This document shows positions 1 through 8,702 of a stretch of 50,130 nucleotides of DNA, piece by piece. Position 1 is the first letter of the stretch. Every line of letters begins with the position of its first letter. Source of the DNA: Lachnospiraceae bacterium UBA7188 (GTDB lineage Bacteria > Bacillota > Clostridia > Lachnospirales > Lachnospiraceae); contig DKVC01000235.1 in the NCBI GenBank assembly GCA_002490995.1, positions 11,447 through 61,576 of the forward strand, in the 5' to 3' direction. The position numbers and the translations under genes are program-made. The notes beneath the pieces were generated by a model. It worked only from the letters and a program-made list of their open reading frames with translations. It was not told the DNA's origin and searched no databases.

Positions 1-49
1 TAGGCATTTTTATTTTCGCTTGTTTCCCTTACTTATTTCTCTATAGTAA

Positions 50-74
50 GCACGGTCAACGTTGTTGACCGCGC
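50..74 (-). other. Hairpin overlapping the toxin stop codon
   Basis: An 11-bp stem (one G-U pair) with a 3-nt loop covers the last codons and the stop of the small toxin gene; its core is GGTCAAC/GTTGACC. No T-tract follows, so it is not a classical terminator. It could stabilise the mRNA end or be the site where an antisense RNA overlaps the transcript. Confidence 0.5.
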
Positions 75-154
75 AACGCAATCAACAGCATCCCAAATGA
101 TATCAGCAATGCCAATATCCCCAGAATTATCATAATGATTTCATAGTCTGTCAT
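56..154 (-). CDS. Putative holin-like toxin (Hol-Tox type), 32 aa
   Basis: A 32-residue protein starting MTDYEIIMIILGILALL and ending ALRGQQR. It has a short acidic N-terminus, one hydrophobic helix (about residues 6-27) and a basic C-terminus. This is the architecture of the short membrane peptides annotated as putative holin-like toxins (type I toxin-like). A strong ribosome site GGGAGGTG (161-168, minus strand) sits 6 nt before the ATG. The gene is too short for most ORF callers. Upstream are a recognisable promoter and a leader with two hairpins; the stop codon lies in a third hairpin. Type I toxins are normally controlled by an antisense RNA, which I cannot identify here. Membrane toxicity is inferred from the family and not shown by the sequence. 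Confidence 0.75.
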   Translation of the reverse strand: MTDYEIIMIILGILALLISFGMLLIALRGQQR

Positions 155-262
155 CTGCGTCACCTCCCATCTGAATGTTAGTCCGGTGGGCCTATGGCTG
201 TTCCGGCTCTATCTACAGTACCAGCCTGGGAGGCTGCCACCCTGTCACAGGGTTCTTCCGTA
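155..262 (-). promoter_or_regulatory. Structured 5' leader of the holin-like toxin
   Basis: About 108 nt of leader between the predicted transcription start and the toxin ATG. Two compact hairpins are plain: ACCCTG/CAGGGT (239-253) and CAGCCT/AGGCTG (222-236), each a 6-bp stem with a 3-nt loop. The rest carries no ORF. Long structured leaders that limit translation are typical of type I toxin mRNAs; that role is inferred here. Confidence 0.5.
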
Positions 263-268
263 TTTACG

Positions 269-297
269 ATACTATCATACTTTCCTGTGCATTACAA
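269..297 (-). promoter_or_regulatory. Sigma-A-type promoter for the holin-like toxin
   Basis: TTGTAA and TAGTAT boxes on the minus strand separated by 17 nt (about 4/6 matches each). Position fits a leader of roughly 108 nt before the toxin start. Confidence 0.5.
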
Positions 298-431
298 GCT
301 CATTTTAAAACTTTCCTGCTTTTTCTCTTTTTTGCTCCGTTATACGCAGGCTCTATTTTCTACCAGTATCTCTATTCATGGGTGTTTATCAGAGTAGCTC
401 TATCAAAAACCCCCGGTTCGGTTTTCCTGGC

Positions 432-461
432 TTTACAGGTCACTTGCGTTAATGCTATACT
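432..461 (+). promoter_or_regulatory. Promoter for the MATE exporter gene
   Basis: TTTACA, an 18-nt spacer and TATACT, about 100 nt before the MATE start codon. The rest of 298-562 shows no further gene. Confidence 0.55.
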
Positions 462-562
462 GAGAACAGACACATTTTGCAATAAACAGCATCTGCGGCT
501 CCCGATATACCGGTACAGCAAAGCGCAGACCTTCCATTTCACAGACAGGAGATTGTATCCAA

Positions 563-1897
563 ATGAAAAAAGACCTGACCCAGGGGAGCGTGACCAAAAA
601 CATGCTCCTGTTTGCAGCCCCCATGATTCTGGGGAACCTTCTGCAGCAGTTTTACAATATTGCCGACACCTTAATCGTAGGACAGTTTCTGGGGCCGGGC
701 GCTCTTGCGGCAGTGGGAAGCGCCTACACTCTGATGACCTTCCTGACTTCCATCCTCATCGGCATGTGCATGGGAAGCGGCGCCCTGTTTTCTTATTATT
801 TCGGGAAAAAAGAAGAAAAGAAGATGAAGGACAGCATGCAGTTATCCTTTCTGCTCACAGGCGGCGTCACAATCCTCCTGAACCTGTTGGTCATGATCCT
901 GCGCCGCCCCATCCTGCGTATTCTGCAGATTCCGGAAGAGCTGATGGAAATGATGCACACTTACGTATGGATTATTTTCCTGGGGATTTTCTTCGTATTT
1001 CTGTACAATTACTTTGCCTATCTGCTGCGCGCGGTGGGCAATTCCGTGGTGCCGCTTTACTTTCTGGGAAGCACTGCCGTGCTGAATGTGGTTCTTGACC
1101 TTATTTTCGTGATAGTATGCAGATGGGGCATTGCCGGAGCCGCAGCAGCCACTGTGATTGCCCAGGCAGTGTCCGGGCTGGGGCTGATGGCATATACCTG
1201 GATGAAAGAGCCCCAGCTTCGTTTTGACCTGCATTCTTTCACGCCGGAAAAAGGTTCTGCTGCGGAAATCCTTCGCTTTTCTTTTTCCTCCTCCATTCAG
1301 CAGTCGGTGATGAACTTCGGCATCCTGATGATTCAGGGACTGGTGAACAGCTTTGGTGCGGAAGTAATGGCGGCTTTTGCGGCAGCAGTGAAGATTGATT
1401 CCTTTGCCTACATGCCGGCCCAGGAGTTCGGCAATGCATTCTCCCTCTTCATATCCCAGAATTACGGTGCCGGCTTGAAAAAGCGGGTGCGGGAGGGTAT
1501 GCGGAGTGCCGTCAGGGTATCCATGCTTTTTTGTATATCCGTATCCGTTCTGGTATTTCTCTTCGCCCCATACCTGATGCTGCTCTTCATCAGCTCAAAA
1601 GAAACGGCCATCATTGCCATTGGCGCAGGGTATCTGCGGATAGAAGGCGCATTTTACTGCGGAATCGGAATTCTGTTTCTGTTATACGGATATTACCGGG
1701 GAATCAACCGGCCTGAAATGTCGCTGGTGCTCACTGTCATCTCCCTGGGGACCAGGGTTGCGCTGGCCTATGTACTGGCGCCGCTTCCACAGATCGGAGT
1801 GACTGGTATCTGGAGTGCCATTCCCATTGGATGGGTTCTTGCGGATGTGACGGGGATTTTGTATATGAAGCGGCTGGAAGAAGCCGCTGCGAACTGA
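563..1897 (+). CDS. MATE family efflux transporter
   Basis: 444 aa, the usual length of a MATE/NorM/DinF-type exporter. These are cation-coupled inner-membrane antiporters that expel drugs or metabolites. It opens with MKKDLTQGSVTKNM, followed by the family-typical AAPMILGNLLQQFYNIAD and ADTLIVGQFLGPGALAAVGS; about twelve hydrophobic segments follow as two six-helix halves. AGGAG lies about 9 nt before the ATG. It appears monocistronic with its own promoter. The C-terminus (RLEEAAAN) is complete. Substrate cannot be inferred: this branch is widespread in clostridia and usually has no assigned substrate. Confidence 0.9.
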   Translation: MKKDLTQGSVTKNMLLFAAPMILGNLLQQFYNIADTLIVGQFLGPGALAAVGSAYTLMTFLTSILIGMCMGSGALFSYYFGKKEEKKMKDSMQLSFLLTGGVTILLNLLVMILRRPILRILQIPEELMEMMHTYVWIIFLGIFFVFLYNYFAYLLRAVGNSVVPLYFLGSTAVLNVVLDLIFVIVCRWGIAGAAAATVIAQAVSGLGLMAYTWMKEPQLRFDLHSFTPEKGSAAEILRFSFSSSIQQSVMNFGILMIQGLVNSFGAEVMAAFAAAVKIDSFAYMPAQEFGNAFSLFISQNYGAGLKKRVREGMRSAVRVSMLFCISVSVLVFLFAPYLMLLFISSKETAIIAIGAGYLRIEGAFYCGIGILFLLYGYYRGINRPEMSLVLTVISLGTRVALAYVLAPLPQIGVTGIWSAIPIGWVLADVTGILYMKRLEEAAAN

Positions 1898-1996
1898 CAC
1901 CCACACAGCATTGCCGTTCACAGCAGCATAATACACAGTTATTGTTCACAGCAGTATGGCGCACGCACCCACGCAGTTTACTGCACGAAAAATAGC

Positions 1997-2025
1997 GGAA
2001 ACAATTGACAAACGCATTTGTTTCC
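1997..2025 (+). promoter_or_regulatory. Inverted repeat over the pot promoter, candidate operator
   Basis: A perfect 8-bp inverted repeat GGAAACAA/TTGTTTCC with a 13-nt centre spans the -35 box and most of the spacer of the potA promoter. That is a classic repressor position. No regulator gene lies next to the operon, so the protein is unknown. Confidence 0.45.
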
Positions 2026-2033
2026 CTTATAGT
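2005..2033 (+). promoter_or_regulatory. Promoter of potABCD
   Basis: Consensus TTGACA, a 17-nt spacer and TATAGT. It is the best promoter match in the left part of the window and lies about 300 nt before potA. The region 1898-2004 between the MATE gene and this promoter has no convincing terminator or gene. Confidence 0.7.
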
Positions 2034-2329
2034 TATATCATTGCGTCTGCATCTGAAAAAGGCCGAGCTTCTGGAGGTAAGTCCGGCCATAAAAGCGGCC
2101 CGCTTTCTTTGCCACGGTTCTTTTCAAGCTGTCTTGCACAGTGCGAAATAATATACCATCCTTTGCGGGAGGCAGAGAAATACCCGCGGATTACAGGAAC
2201 CGCATCGCGAATCCTGTAATCTGTGGACAATTCCCAATCAGGACAAAACCGGGCCGGGTTATGTGTGAATAACATGGACACGCAACTGACTTCGGCGCCC
2301 GGCGCGCCACCGCAAAGGAGATGCATCAA
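2034..2329 (+). promoter_or_regulatory. Long structured leader of potABCD
   Basis: Nearly 290 nt without a gene. It contains a perfect 10-bp stem GATTACAGGA/TCCTGTAATC at 2189-2221 (13-nt loop), directly preceded by a GCGGG/CCCGC stem (about 2165-2187), and AAAGCG/CGCTTT near 2093-2106. None is followed by a U-run, so these are not simple terminators. I do not recognise a known riboswitch class. Confidence 0.45.
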
Positions 2330-3502
2330 TTGAAAGATACTATTATTTCCTTGAAAGACGTCACCGTCTCTTATGATGGGGAGCAGGTCCTGGGCGGCTT
2401 CAACCTGGACATACACGATGGAGAATTCGTCACTCTGCTCGGGCCTTCCGGCTGCGGCAAGACCACCGCGCTCCGCACCATTGCCGGCTTCATTAAACCG
2501 GATAAGGGGGATGTCTTTTTTTATGAGAAGAACATCACGAACCTTCCTCCCCACAAGCGGGAGGTGAACACCATCTTTCAGAAATATGCCCTGTTCCCCC
2601 ATCTGAATGTCTATGAGAACATAGCCTTTGGAATGCGGCTGAAAGGACGCGGCGAGAAGGAAATCAAACAGACTGTACACGAAATGCTGGCGAAGGTCAA
2701 CCTTACCGGTTATGCCCACCGTGGCATCAGCCAGCTCTCCGGCGGACAACAGCAGCGTGTCGCTATTGCACGCGCTCTGGCAAACGAACCGAAAGTCCTG
2801 CTGCTGGATGAGCCTCTGGGCGCCCTGGATTTGAAGCTGCGCAAGGATATGCAGGTGGAATTGAAAAAACTGCAGCAGCAGACCGGCATCACCTTCGTGT
2901 TTGTCACCCACGACCAGGAGGAGGCTCTGTCCATGTCCGACACTGTGGTAGTGATGGATGGGGGCGTGATACAGCAGATAGGTACCCCTACCGACATTTA
3001 CAATGAGCCGAAGAATGCTTTCGTGGCGGATTTCATCGGGGAATCCAATATATTGGACGGTATCATGCTGGACGACTATTCCGTGAAATTCGCCGGGCAT
3101 ATTTTCCGATGCCTGGACAGCGGCTTCGGCAAAAATACTCCCGTTGACGTGGTAATACGCCCTGAGGATATCAAGGTAGTGGAGCCGGATTCTACCCTGA
3201 TTACCGGAGATATAACATCCGTCACATTCAAGGGCGTACACTATGAAATCATCGTGGATGTAGCCGGATTCAAATGGATGATACAGTCTACGGAGTGCCG
3301 CGAGGCAGGTGACCGCATCGGCCTGTCCCTCACCCCCAATGATATCCATGTCATGCAGAAATCTGAGTACTCCGGCATGTTTGGCGACTACAGTACCTTC
3401 AGTGACGAAATGGGGGAAGATATCATCGCCTCGGACGAGGCAAATGCCCTGGAAAAAGAAAATTTTGCAGAGAAAGCAGAGGGTGATGCCAATGAAATCT
3501 AA
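2330..3502 (+). CDS. potA: Spermidine/putrescine ABC transporter ATPase PotA
   Basis: Energises polyamine import at the inner face of the membrane. The ABC domain has Walker A GPSGCGKTT, Q-loop TIFQKYALFPHL, signature LSGGQQQRVAIARAL, Walker B LLLDEPLGALD and switch histidine FVTHDQEEA. A C-terminal TOBE-type regulatory region follows (about residues 235-350). I place the start at TTG 2330: AAAGGAG (2314-2320) is 9 nt upstream of it but touches the in-frame ATG at 2321, which would leave no spacing. The last ~35 residues are an acidic tail. First gene of potABCD; potB begins inside its end. Confidence 0.9.
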   Translation: MKDTIISLKDVTVSYDGEQVLGGFNLDIHDGEFVTLLGPSGCGKTTALRTIAGFIKPDKGDVFFYEKNITNLPPHKREVNTIFQKYALFPHLNVYENIAFGMRLKGRGEKEIKQTVHEMLAKVNLTGYAHRGISQLSGGQQQRVAIARALANEPKVLLLDEPLGALDLKLRKDMQVELKKLQQQTGITFVFVTHDQEEALSMSDTVVVMDGGVIQQIGTPTDIYNEPKNAFVADFIGESNILDGIMLDDYSVKFAGHIFRCLDSGFGKNTPVDVVIRPEDIKVVEPDSTLITGDITSVTFKGVHYEIIVDVAGFKWMIQSTECREAGDRIGLSLTPNDIHVMQKSEYSGMFGDYSTFSDEMGEDIIASDEANALEKENFAEKAEGDANEI

Positions 3503-4319
3503 CTCCAAGCTCCTCTCCGCCCCATACACCGTCTGGATGACCATTTTTATCATACTGCCCATGCTGCTGGTAGGTTATTTTGCATTTACGGATAAATCCG
3601 GCAGCTTTACTCTGGAAAATATATTAAGCGCAGGCCAATACTCGAATGTATTCCTGCGCTCCATCTGGCTGGGCGCAGTAGCCACCGCAGTCTCTCTGGC
3701 ACTGGGGTATCCGCTTGCATACATTATATCAAAAATGAATACCCGACGCCAGAATGTAATGGTAATGCTGGTAATGCTGCCCATGTGGATGAATTTCCTG
3801 TTGCGTACCTACGCCTGGATGACGCTTCTGGAAGACAACGGCCTGATCAATTCTGCCCTGGCCGCAATCGGTTTGCCCAGGATACATATGATCAACACTG
3901 CTGGCGCGGTGGTTCTGGGTATGGTCTACAACTATATCCCCTACATGATCCTGCCGCTGTACTCTGTGCTGACAAAAATCGACAGGAACGTGATAGAAGC
4001 TGCCCAGGATCTGGGTGCCAACAACAGGAAAGTATTTTTAAAGGTTGTAATCCCTTTAAGCATGCCCGGTATTATCTCCGGAATCACGATGGTCTTTGTT
4101 CCTGCCGTCAGTACCTTCATCATCTCGAAAATGCTTGGGGGCGGTGGGAACCTGCTCATCGGTGACCTGATCGACATGCAGTTCCTGGGCAGTGCCTACA
4201 ATCCCAATCTGGGCTCGGCCGTGTCCCTGGTGCTTATGGTGATCATCCTGATCTGCATGGGCATCATGAACCAGTTTGACGACGGTGAAGAAGCCGGCAG
4301 CGGAGGTATACTGATATGA
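3492..4319 (+). CDS. potB: Spermidine/putrescine ABC transporter permease PotB
   Basis: 275 aa with about six membrane helices. It forms the translocation channel with PotC. The cytoplasmic EAA loop that contacts the ATPase reads EAAQDLGANNRKVFLKVVIP. Start ATG 3492 overlaps the end of potA by 11 nt, with GAGGG just upstream inside potA, so the two are translationally coupled. An open frame continues upstream inside potA but has no start signal and would not match the family. Its stop overlaps the potC start. Confidence 0.9.
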   Translation: MKSNSKLLSAPYTVWMTIFIILPMLLVGYFAFTDKSGSFTLENILSAGQYSNVFLRSIWLGAVATAVSLALGYPLAYIISKMNTRRQNVMVMLVMLPMWMNFLLRTYAWMTLLEDNGLINSALAAIGLPRIHMINTAGAVVLGMVYNYIPYMILPLYSVLTKIDRNVIEAAQDLGANNRKVFLKVVIPLSMPGIISGITMVFVPAVSTFIISKMLGGGGNLLIGDLIDMQFLGSAYNPNLGSAVSLVLMVIILICMGIMNQFDDGEEAGSGGILI

Positions 4320-5128
4320 AAAGGGCAAGTGCACGTATTTATACCTTTCTGATTTTCCTGTTTTTGTATGCTCCCATCTTTGTGCTGATCGTGTTCTCCT
4401 TTAATGATTCGGATACGGCCAGCCGCACAGTATGGGGCGGTTTTTCCTTTCGCTGGTATCGAAAGCTGTTCGAAGACCGTCTGATCATGGAGGCGCTGCG
4501 GAATACATTGTTCATTGCGGTGGTTTCGGCGTCAGTCTCCACCGTGCTGGGCACCACGGCAGCAATCGGTATCAATTCCATGAAACGCCTGCCCAGGCGC
4601 ATTATGATGAATATTACCAACTTTCCCATGGTCAATCCCGAGATTGTTACGGGCGTATCACTGATGCTGCTTTTCGTATCTGCGGTTCGTCTGTTCAGTG
4701 GGCGGAGTTTGGGGATGGTTTCGCTGATTGCAGCCCACATTACCTTCTGCCTGCCCTATGTGATTTTATCAGTACTGCCCAAACTGCGCCAGATGGATCC
4801 GAATCTCTATGAAGCGGCTCAGGATCTGGGATGCCCGCCGCTGAAAGCTTTCTTCAAGGTGGTTCTGCCGGAAATTATGCCCGGAATCGTCACCGGAATG
4901 ATGATGGCATTTACGCTGTCTATAGACGATTTTGTGATAAGCTACTTTACCAGCGGCACTACCCAGACACTGCCCATCTACATCTACTCCATGACCCGGA
5001 AAAGGATCAGCCCGGAGATTAACGCCCTGTCCACGGTGCTGTTCTCGGTGATCATGGTGCTGCTGCTCATTATCAATGTACGCAGTTTCCAGGAGCGAAG
5101 CATCCGCCGGAAAACCGAAGATTTGTGA
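4316..5128 (+). CDS. potC: Spermidine/putrescine ABC transporter permease PotC
   Basis: 270 aa, six predicted membrane helices. It is the second channel subunit and starts in the ATGA overlap with potB. The N-terminal helix (FLIFLFLYAPIFVLIVFSF) and the next segment FNDSDTASRTVWGGFSFRW are typical of PotC. The EAA loop reads EAAQDLGCPPLKAFFKVVLP. Ends 62 nt before potD. Confidence 0.92.
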   Translation: MKRASARIYTFLIFLFLYAPIFVLIVFSFNDSDTASRTVWGGFSFRWYRKLFEDRLIMEALRNTLFIAVVSASVSTVLGTTAAIGINSMKRLPRRIMMNITNFPMVNPEIVTGVSLMLLFVSAVRLFSGRSLGMVSLIAAHITFCLPYVILSVLPKLRQMDPNLYEAAQDLGCPPLKAFFKVVLPEIMPGIVTGMMMAFTLSIDDFVISYFTSGTTQTLPIYIYSMTRKRISPEINALSTVLFSVIMVLLLIINVRSFQERSIRRKTEDL

Positions 5129-5190
5129 AAATCCCGCAGATCACCACCGCAGGACTATTGGATGAGTCATGAAATGAAGAGGTTATACAT

Positions 5191-6378
5191 ATGAAAAAAG
5201 GCTATTTTATTCCTATGATCCTGTACATGAGCCTGTCCCTGGCCCCTGTACAAACGGCCCTGGCGGAAGAAAATGCCGCACCGGACCGGGGTGTCACCAT
5301 CAATGTCTACAACTGGGGAGAATACATTGCCAACGGTACCGACGATTCCCTGGATGTAAATGCAGAATTCACCCGGCGCACGGGAATTCAGGTCAACTAT
5401 ACCACCTTTGACAGTAATGAGGCACTGTACTCCAAACTGGCTGGAGGAGGCGCTGATTATGATGTGATTATTCCCTCGGACTATATGGTGTCCAGGCTTA
5501 TCGATGAAAATATGCTTGCCGAGCTGGATTTTACCAATATACCCAATTTTCAGTATATTGATGAACGGTTCCGCAACCCGGACTATGATCCGGGCAGCCG
5601 CTATTCCGTGCCCTATACCTGGGGTGTAGTAGGGTTATTTTACAATACGGATTATATTGAAGAGGAAATCACCAGCTGGACATCCCTGTGGGATGACCGT
5701 TATGCCGGGAAGATACTGATGTTCGACAACCCCAGAGACTCCTTTGCCATTGCACAGTTTCTTCTGGGGCAACAGCTGAATACCACTTCCGAAGCTGACT
5801 GGGAGGAAGCCGCTGCTCTTCTGAAACAACAGAAACCCCTGGTACAGGCTTATGTTATGGATCGGATTTTCGACAAGATGGAGAGCAGCGAAGCCTGGAT
5901 TGCCCCTTACTATTCCGGGGATGCCGCGATTCTGGTTGAAAACAACGACAACATCCAGTTCGTAGTGCCGGAGGAAGGAACCAATTACTTTGTGGATGCC
6001 ATCTGCATTCCCATTACCTCCAGCCACAAAGCGGAGGCTGAGGAATATATTAATTTTCTATGTGAACCCGAAATCGCCGGCGCAAACATGAATTATGTAG
6101 GCTATTCCACACCCGCGAGTGCCGCCAAAGCCTATATGGACGAAGAAATGGTGGAAAGCCCTCTTTATTACCCGGATGATGAGACTCTGGCGCGCACACA
6201 GGTATTCGTCAATCTGCCCGAGGATACCAGTAAACTGGTAGACCGTTTATGGGCAGAAGCAAAAATGGGTGGTCCGGGTGAATCCGCAGTACTGATAGCG
6301 ATTATTTTGGGATTTCTGGGAGTGTATATTGCTATTCTTGTGTACAAGAAACAGAAACGCAGGCGGGAACTTGCCTGA
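5191..6378 (+). CDS. potD: Polyamine-binding protein PotD with C-terminal membrane anchor
   Basis: 395 aa. An N-terminal signal peptide (about residues 1-25, ending TALAEEN) precedes a periplasmic-binding fold typical of PotD/PotF: VYNWGEYIANG near residue 40, YDVIIPSDYMVSRL near 90, and VPYTWGVVGLFYNTDY near 140. It delivers polyamines to PotBC. Gram-positive PotD is normally a lipoprotein, but no lipobox cysteine is present here. Instead residues about 369-388 form a hydrophobic helix followed by YKKQKRRREL, so the protein is probably tethered by its C-terminus after signal cleavage. Last gene of the operon. Confidence 0.9.
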   Translation: MKKGYFIPMILYMSLSLAPVQTALAEENAAPDRGVTINVYNWGEYIANGTDDSLDVNAEFTRRTGIQVNYTTFDSNEALYSKLAGGGADYDVIIPSDYMVSRLIDENMLAELDFTNIPNFQYIDERFRNPDYDPGSRYSVPYTWGVVGLFYNTDYIEEEITSWTSLWDDRYAGKILMFDNPRDSFAIAQFLLGQQLNTTSEADWEEAAALLKQQKPLVQAYVMDRIFDKMESSEAWIAPYYSGDAAILVENNDNIQFVVPEEGTNYFVDAICIPITSSHKAEAEEYINFLCEPEIAGANMNYVGYSTPASAAKAYMDEEMVESPLYYPDDETLARTQVFVNLPEDTSKLVDRLWAEAKMGGPGESAVLIAIILGFLGVYIAILVYKKQKRRRELA

Positions 6379-6400
6379 TACAGCTATTTTCAAAAAAGTG

Positions 6401-6429
6401 TTGTGTCCTACAGGCAAAAAGACTATAAT
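6401..6429 (+). promoter_or_regulatory. Promoter of ktrB-ktrA
   Basis: TTGTGT, a 17-nt spacer and a perfect TATAAT, 77 nt before the ktrB start. The leader contains a GGAAAAG/CTTTTCC inverted repeat (about 6439-6468). Confidence 0.65.
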
Positions 6430-6506
6430 AAGGACGGACGGAAAAGGACAAAATACAAACTTTTCCGTTACAATAAGGAAAGCTAGTAATCATACAATAT
6501 CATGCC

Positions 6507-7859
6507 ATGAAAAGACGTAAACTCACAACTACAGTAATTATCATGCTGGGCTTCCTCATCGGTGCGCTGGTGGGAACGCTCTGCCTCCTTCTTCCGTTCA
6601 GTACCAGAACGGGACAGCATATCGGCTTCCTGGACGCTTTGTTCGTATCCGTGTCCGGCATCTGTGTCACAGGGCTCTCAACCGTCAATATCGGTCAGAC
6701 TTTTTCCGCTTTCGGACAGGTGGTGCTCCTGCTTCTCATCCAGTTCGGCGGGCTTGGCATCGTGACCTTTACCACCATCGTTTTGTGCATCTTCCGCCGC
6801 AGGATTACCCTGTCCGACAGGATGCTGATTCAGAATGCCTATAACCTGGACACTCTGTCCGGGCTGGTGAAGCTGACCATGCATATTTTAAAGGCAACCT
6901 TTATCCTGGAGGGGCTGGGTGCTATTGGTTACGCCCTTGTCTTCATTCCAGAATACGGCCTGAAAGGAATCTGGTACAGCATTTTTCATGCGGTATCCGC
7001 TTTCTGCAACGCCGGAATCGACCTTCTGGGCGGCAACAGCCTCTGCCAGTACAGAGATAATGTCATCATGAACTTCACCACCATTTTCCTGATCATTGTC
7101 AGCGGCCTGGGCTTCCCGGTATATTGGGAAATTCTGCGCACCATCCGCCCCCGCCGCAGCGCAACCGGCGATCCCTATATCCGTAAAATGAACCTTCACA
7201 CCAAAATCGTCATTCCGGCAACCCTGACCCTGATTCTGGCCGGCGCCGCCCTGACGCTTCTTTTTGAATATGACAATCCGGATACCCTGGGCGGCATGGG
7301 CTGGCCGGGTAAGCTGATGGCATCTTTATTCCAGTCCGTAACCCTGAGAACAGCCGGATTCGCCACCATTCCCCAGGAAGCCTTCCGTCCTGCTTCCTGC
7401 CTGGTCTACCTGATCCTCATGTTCATCGGCGGTTCCCCGGCCGGAACGGCGGGCGGTGTCAAGACCGTGACCATTGTCCTGCTTCTCGCCTCCATGTTTG
7501 CAAATATCCGGGGCAGAAAAGACGTTATTGTCATGCGAAGGAAAATTGCCGACGAGACCATCCGCAGATGTGTCGCCATCGTCGTATTCAGCTTTTCCGT
7601 GCTGATGATGCTGACTGTGGCGCTGCTGGCCATCCAGCACAGCGATTTTCTGGACACCTTTTATGAAATGACCTCTGCCATCGCCACTGTGGGGCTGTCA
7701 AGAGGGCTGACCGGTGTGCTTTGCCCTGCGGGAAAGCTGATTGTCACCCTCACCATGTACCTGGGCAGAATCGGCCCCATTACCCTGGCGCTGGCGTTTA
7801 ACAGCCGCAGAGCCTCAGGCAATATTTCCTGTGCGGAGAGTAAGGTTATTATTGGTTAG
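6507..7859 (+). CDS. ktrB: Potassium uptake channel subunit KtrB/TrkH
   Basis: 450 aa membrane protein of the Trk/Ktr/HKT superfamily. Four pore-loop selectivity segments can be read in order: SGICVTGLSTV (about residue 52), SAFCNAGIDLLGG, TLRTAGFATIP and SAIATVGLSRGLT. Each has the central glycine that lines the K+ filter. Basic N-terminus MKRRKLTTT. The ribosome site is weak, so the exact start is less sure. It forms the pore of a Na+-coupled K+ uptake system gated by KtrA, encoded 114 nt downstream. Confidence 0.92.
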   Translation: MKRRKLTTTVIIMLGFLIGALVGTLCLLLPFSTRTGQHIGFLDALFVSVSGICVTGLSTVNIGQTFSAFGQVVLLLLIQFGGLGIVTFTTIVLCIFRRRITLSDRMLIQNAYNLDTLSGLVKLTMHILKATFILEGLGAIGYALVFIPEYGLKGIWYSIFHAVSAFCNAGIDLLGGNSLCQYRDNVIMNFTTIFLIIVSGLGFPVYWEILRTIRPRRSATGDPYIRKMNLHTKIVIPATLTLILAGAALTLLFEYDNPDTLGGMGWPGKLMASLFQSVTLRTAGFATIPQEAFRPASCLVYLILMFIGGSPAGTAGGVKTVTIVLLLASMFANIRGRKDVIVMRRKIADETIRRCVAIVVFSFSVLMMLTVALLAIQHSDFLDTFYEMTSAIATVGLSRGLTGVLCPAGKLIVTLTMYLGRIGPITLALAFNSRRASGNISCAESKVIIG

Positions 7860-7973
7860 TGATGCGAACAGCCAAAAGTCTCGTGCCAGCGCAGTTATTT
7901 TTACGACACTTTCTAAAATGAAACGAGGAGAATGAGTGCACTCACAAGTACAAAACGAAACAGGAGTATCAGT

Positions 7974-8654
7974 ATGAAAAAGAGATCTCAAAAAGAATAC
8001 ATCGTCATAGGGCTGGGCAGATTCGGAACCAGCATAGCAAAGCAGCTGGAAGCCAATGGCTGCACGGTACTTGCCATCGACCGCAATGAGCAGAAAATCA
8101 GGCAGATTGCCGAGTATGTAACACTGGCAATGTGCCTGGACGTATCGGACGAGGAGGCCCTGGAGGAAATCGGCGGACGGAATTTTGACGGCGCCATTAT
8201 CTCCATCGGCCACAGTCTGGACGCTTCGGTGCTGGCCACCATCTGGGCCAAAGAACAGGGCATCGGCCAGATCATTGCCAAAGCCTACGACGAAATGCAG
8301 GGAAAAATTCTGACCAAAATAGGTGCGGACAAAATTGTTTATCCCGAAAAAGAACTGGGGGTCCAGCTGGCAAACGATCTGGCGTTCAGCAATTTATTCG
8401 ATGCCATAGAGCTTTCCTCCGAATACTCCATCGCGGAGATTCTGACTCTCACCGACTGGATCGGCAAGGATCTGCGGGAAATCAAGCTCCGCGAAAAATA
8501 TGGTGTCAACGCCATTGCCATCAAGCGCGGCGGCACCATTATCGTAAACCCGCCTGCAGATGCCCCCACAAAAAAGGACGACATCTTCTTTCTGCTAGGC
8601 ACTAACGCCACTTTGAAGAAAATTGCGGGAATCAGCACTTCAAGGCGGAATTAG
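7974..8654 (+). CDS. ktrA: Potassium channel gating subunit KtrA (RCK domains)
   Basis: 226 aa cytosolic protein. An N-terminal RCK/TrkA-N Rossmann domain with IGLGRFGTSIAKQL binds nucleotide (ATP/ADP). It is followed by a C-terminal RCK_C domain (about residues 140-220), the usual ligand-binding part (c-di-AMP in several Firmicutes). Start ATG 7974 has AGGAG 7 nt upstream; an in-frame ATG at 7932 has its SD only 1 nt away and adds 14 unconserved residues, so I rejected it. Forms a gating ring under KtrB. Confidence 0.9.
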   Translation: MKKRSQKEYIVIGLGRFGTSIAKQLEANGCTVLAIDRNEQKIRQIAEYVTLAMCLDVSDEEALEEIGGRNFDGAIISIGHSLDASVLATIWAKEQGIGQIIAKAYDEMQGKILTKIGADKIVYPEKELGVQLANDLAFSNLFDAIELSSEYSIAEILTLTDWIGKDLREIKLREKYGVNAIAIKRGGTIIVNPPADAPTKKDDIFFLLGTNATLKKIAGISTSRRN

Positions 8655-8702
8655 TCCCGCCAAACGTCCCTGCCATCCCATTATGGGAAGGAGGTATTTC
8701 GC

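Noticed and set aside
175..1098. 307-residue plus-strand open frame overlapping the MATE gene start
   Set aside because: Its second half is an out-of-frame reading of the MATE gene and its first half covers the toxin leader; no ribosome site.
2033..3562. 509-residue open frame on the minus strand opposite potA
   Set aside because: Antisense shadow of a clear potA gene; no family motifs and no ribosome site.
7932..7973. Longer KtrA start (MSALTSTK...) and similarity of ATGAGTGCACTCAC to the GAGTGAGCGC element
   Set aside because: The ribosome site is only 1 nt from that ATG, and the shared stretch is too short and lacks the second arm to be called a third copy.
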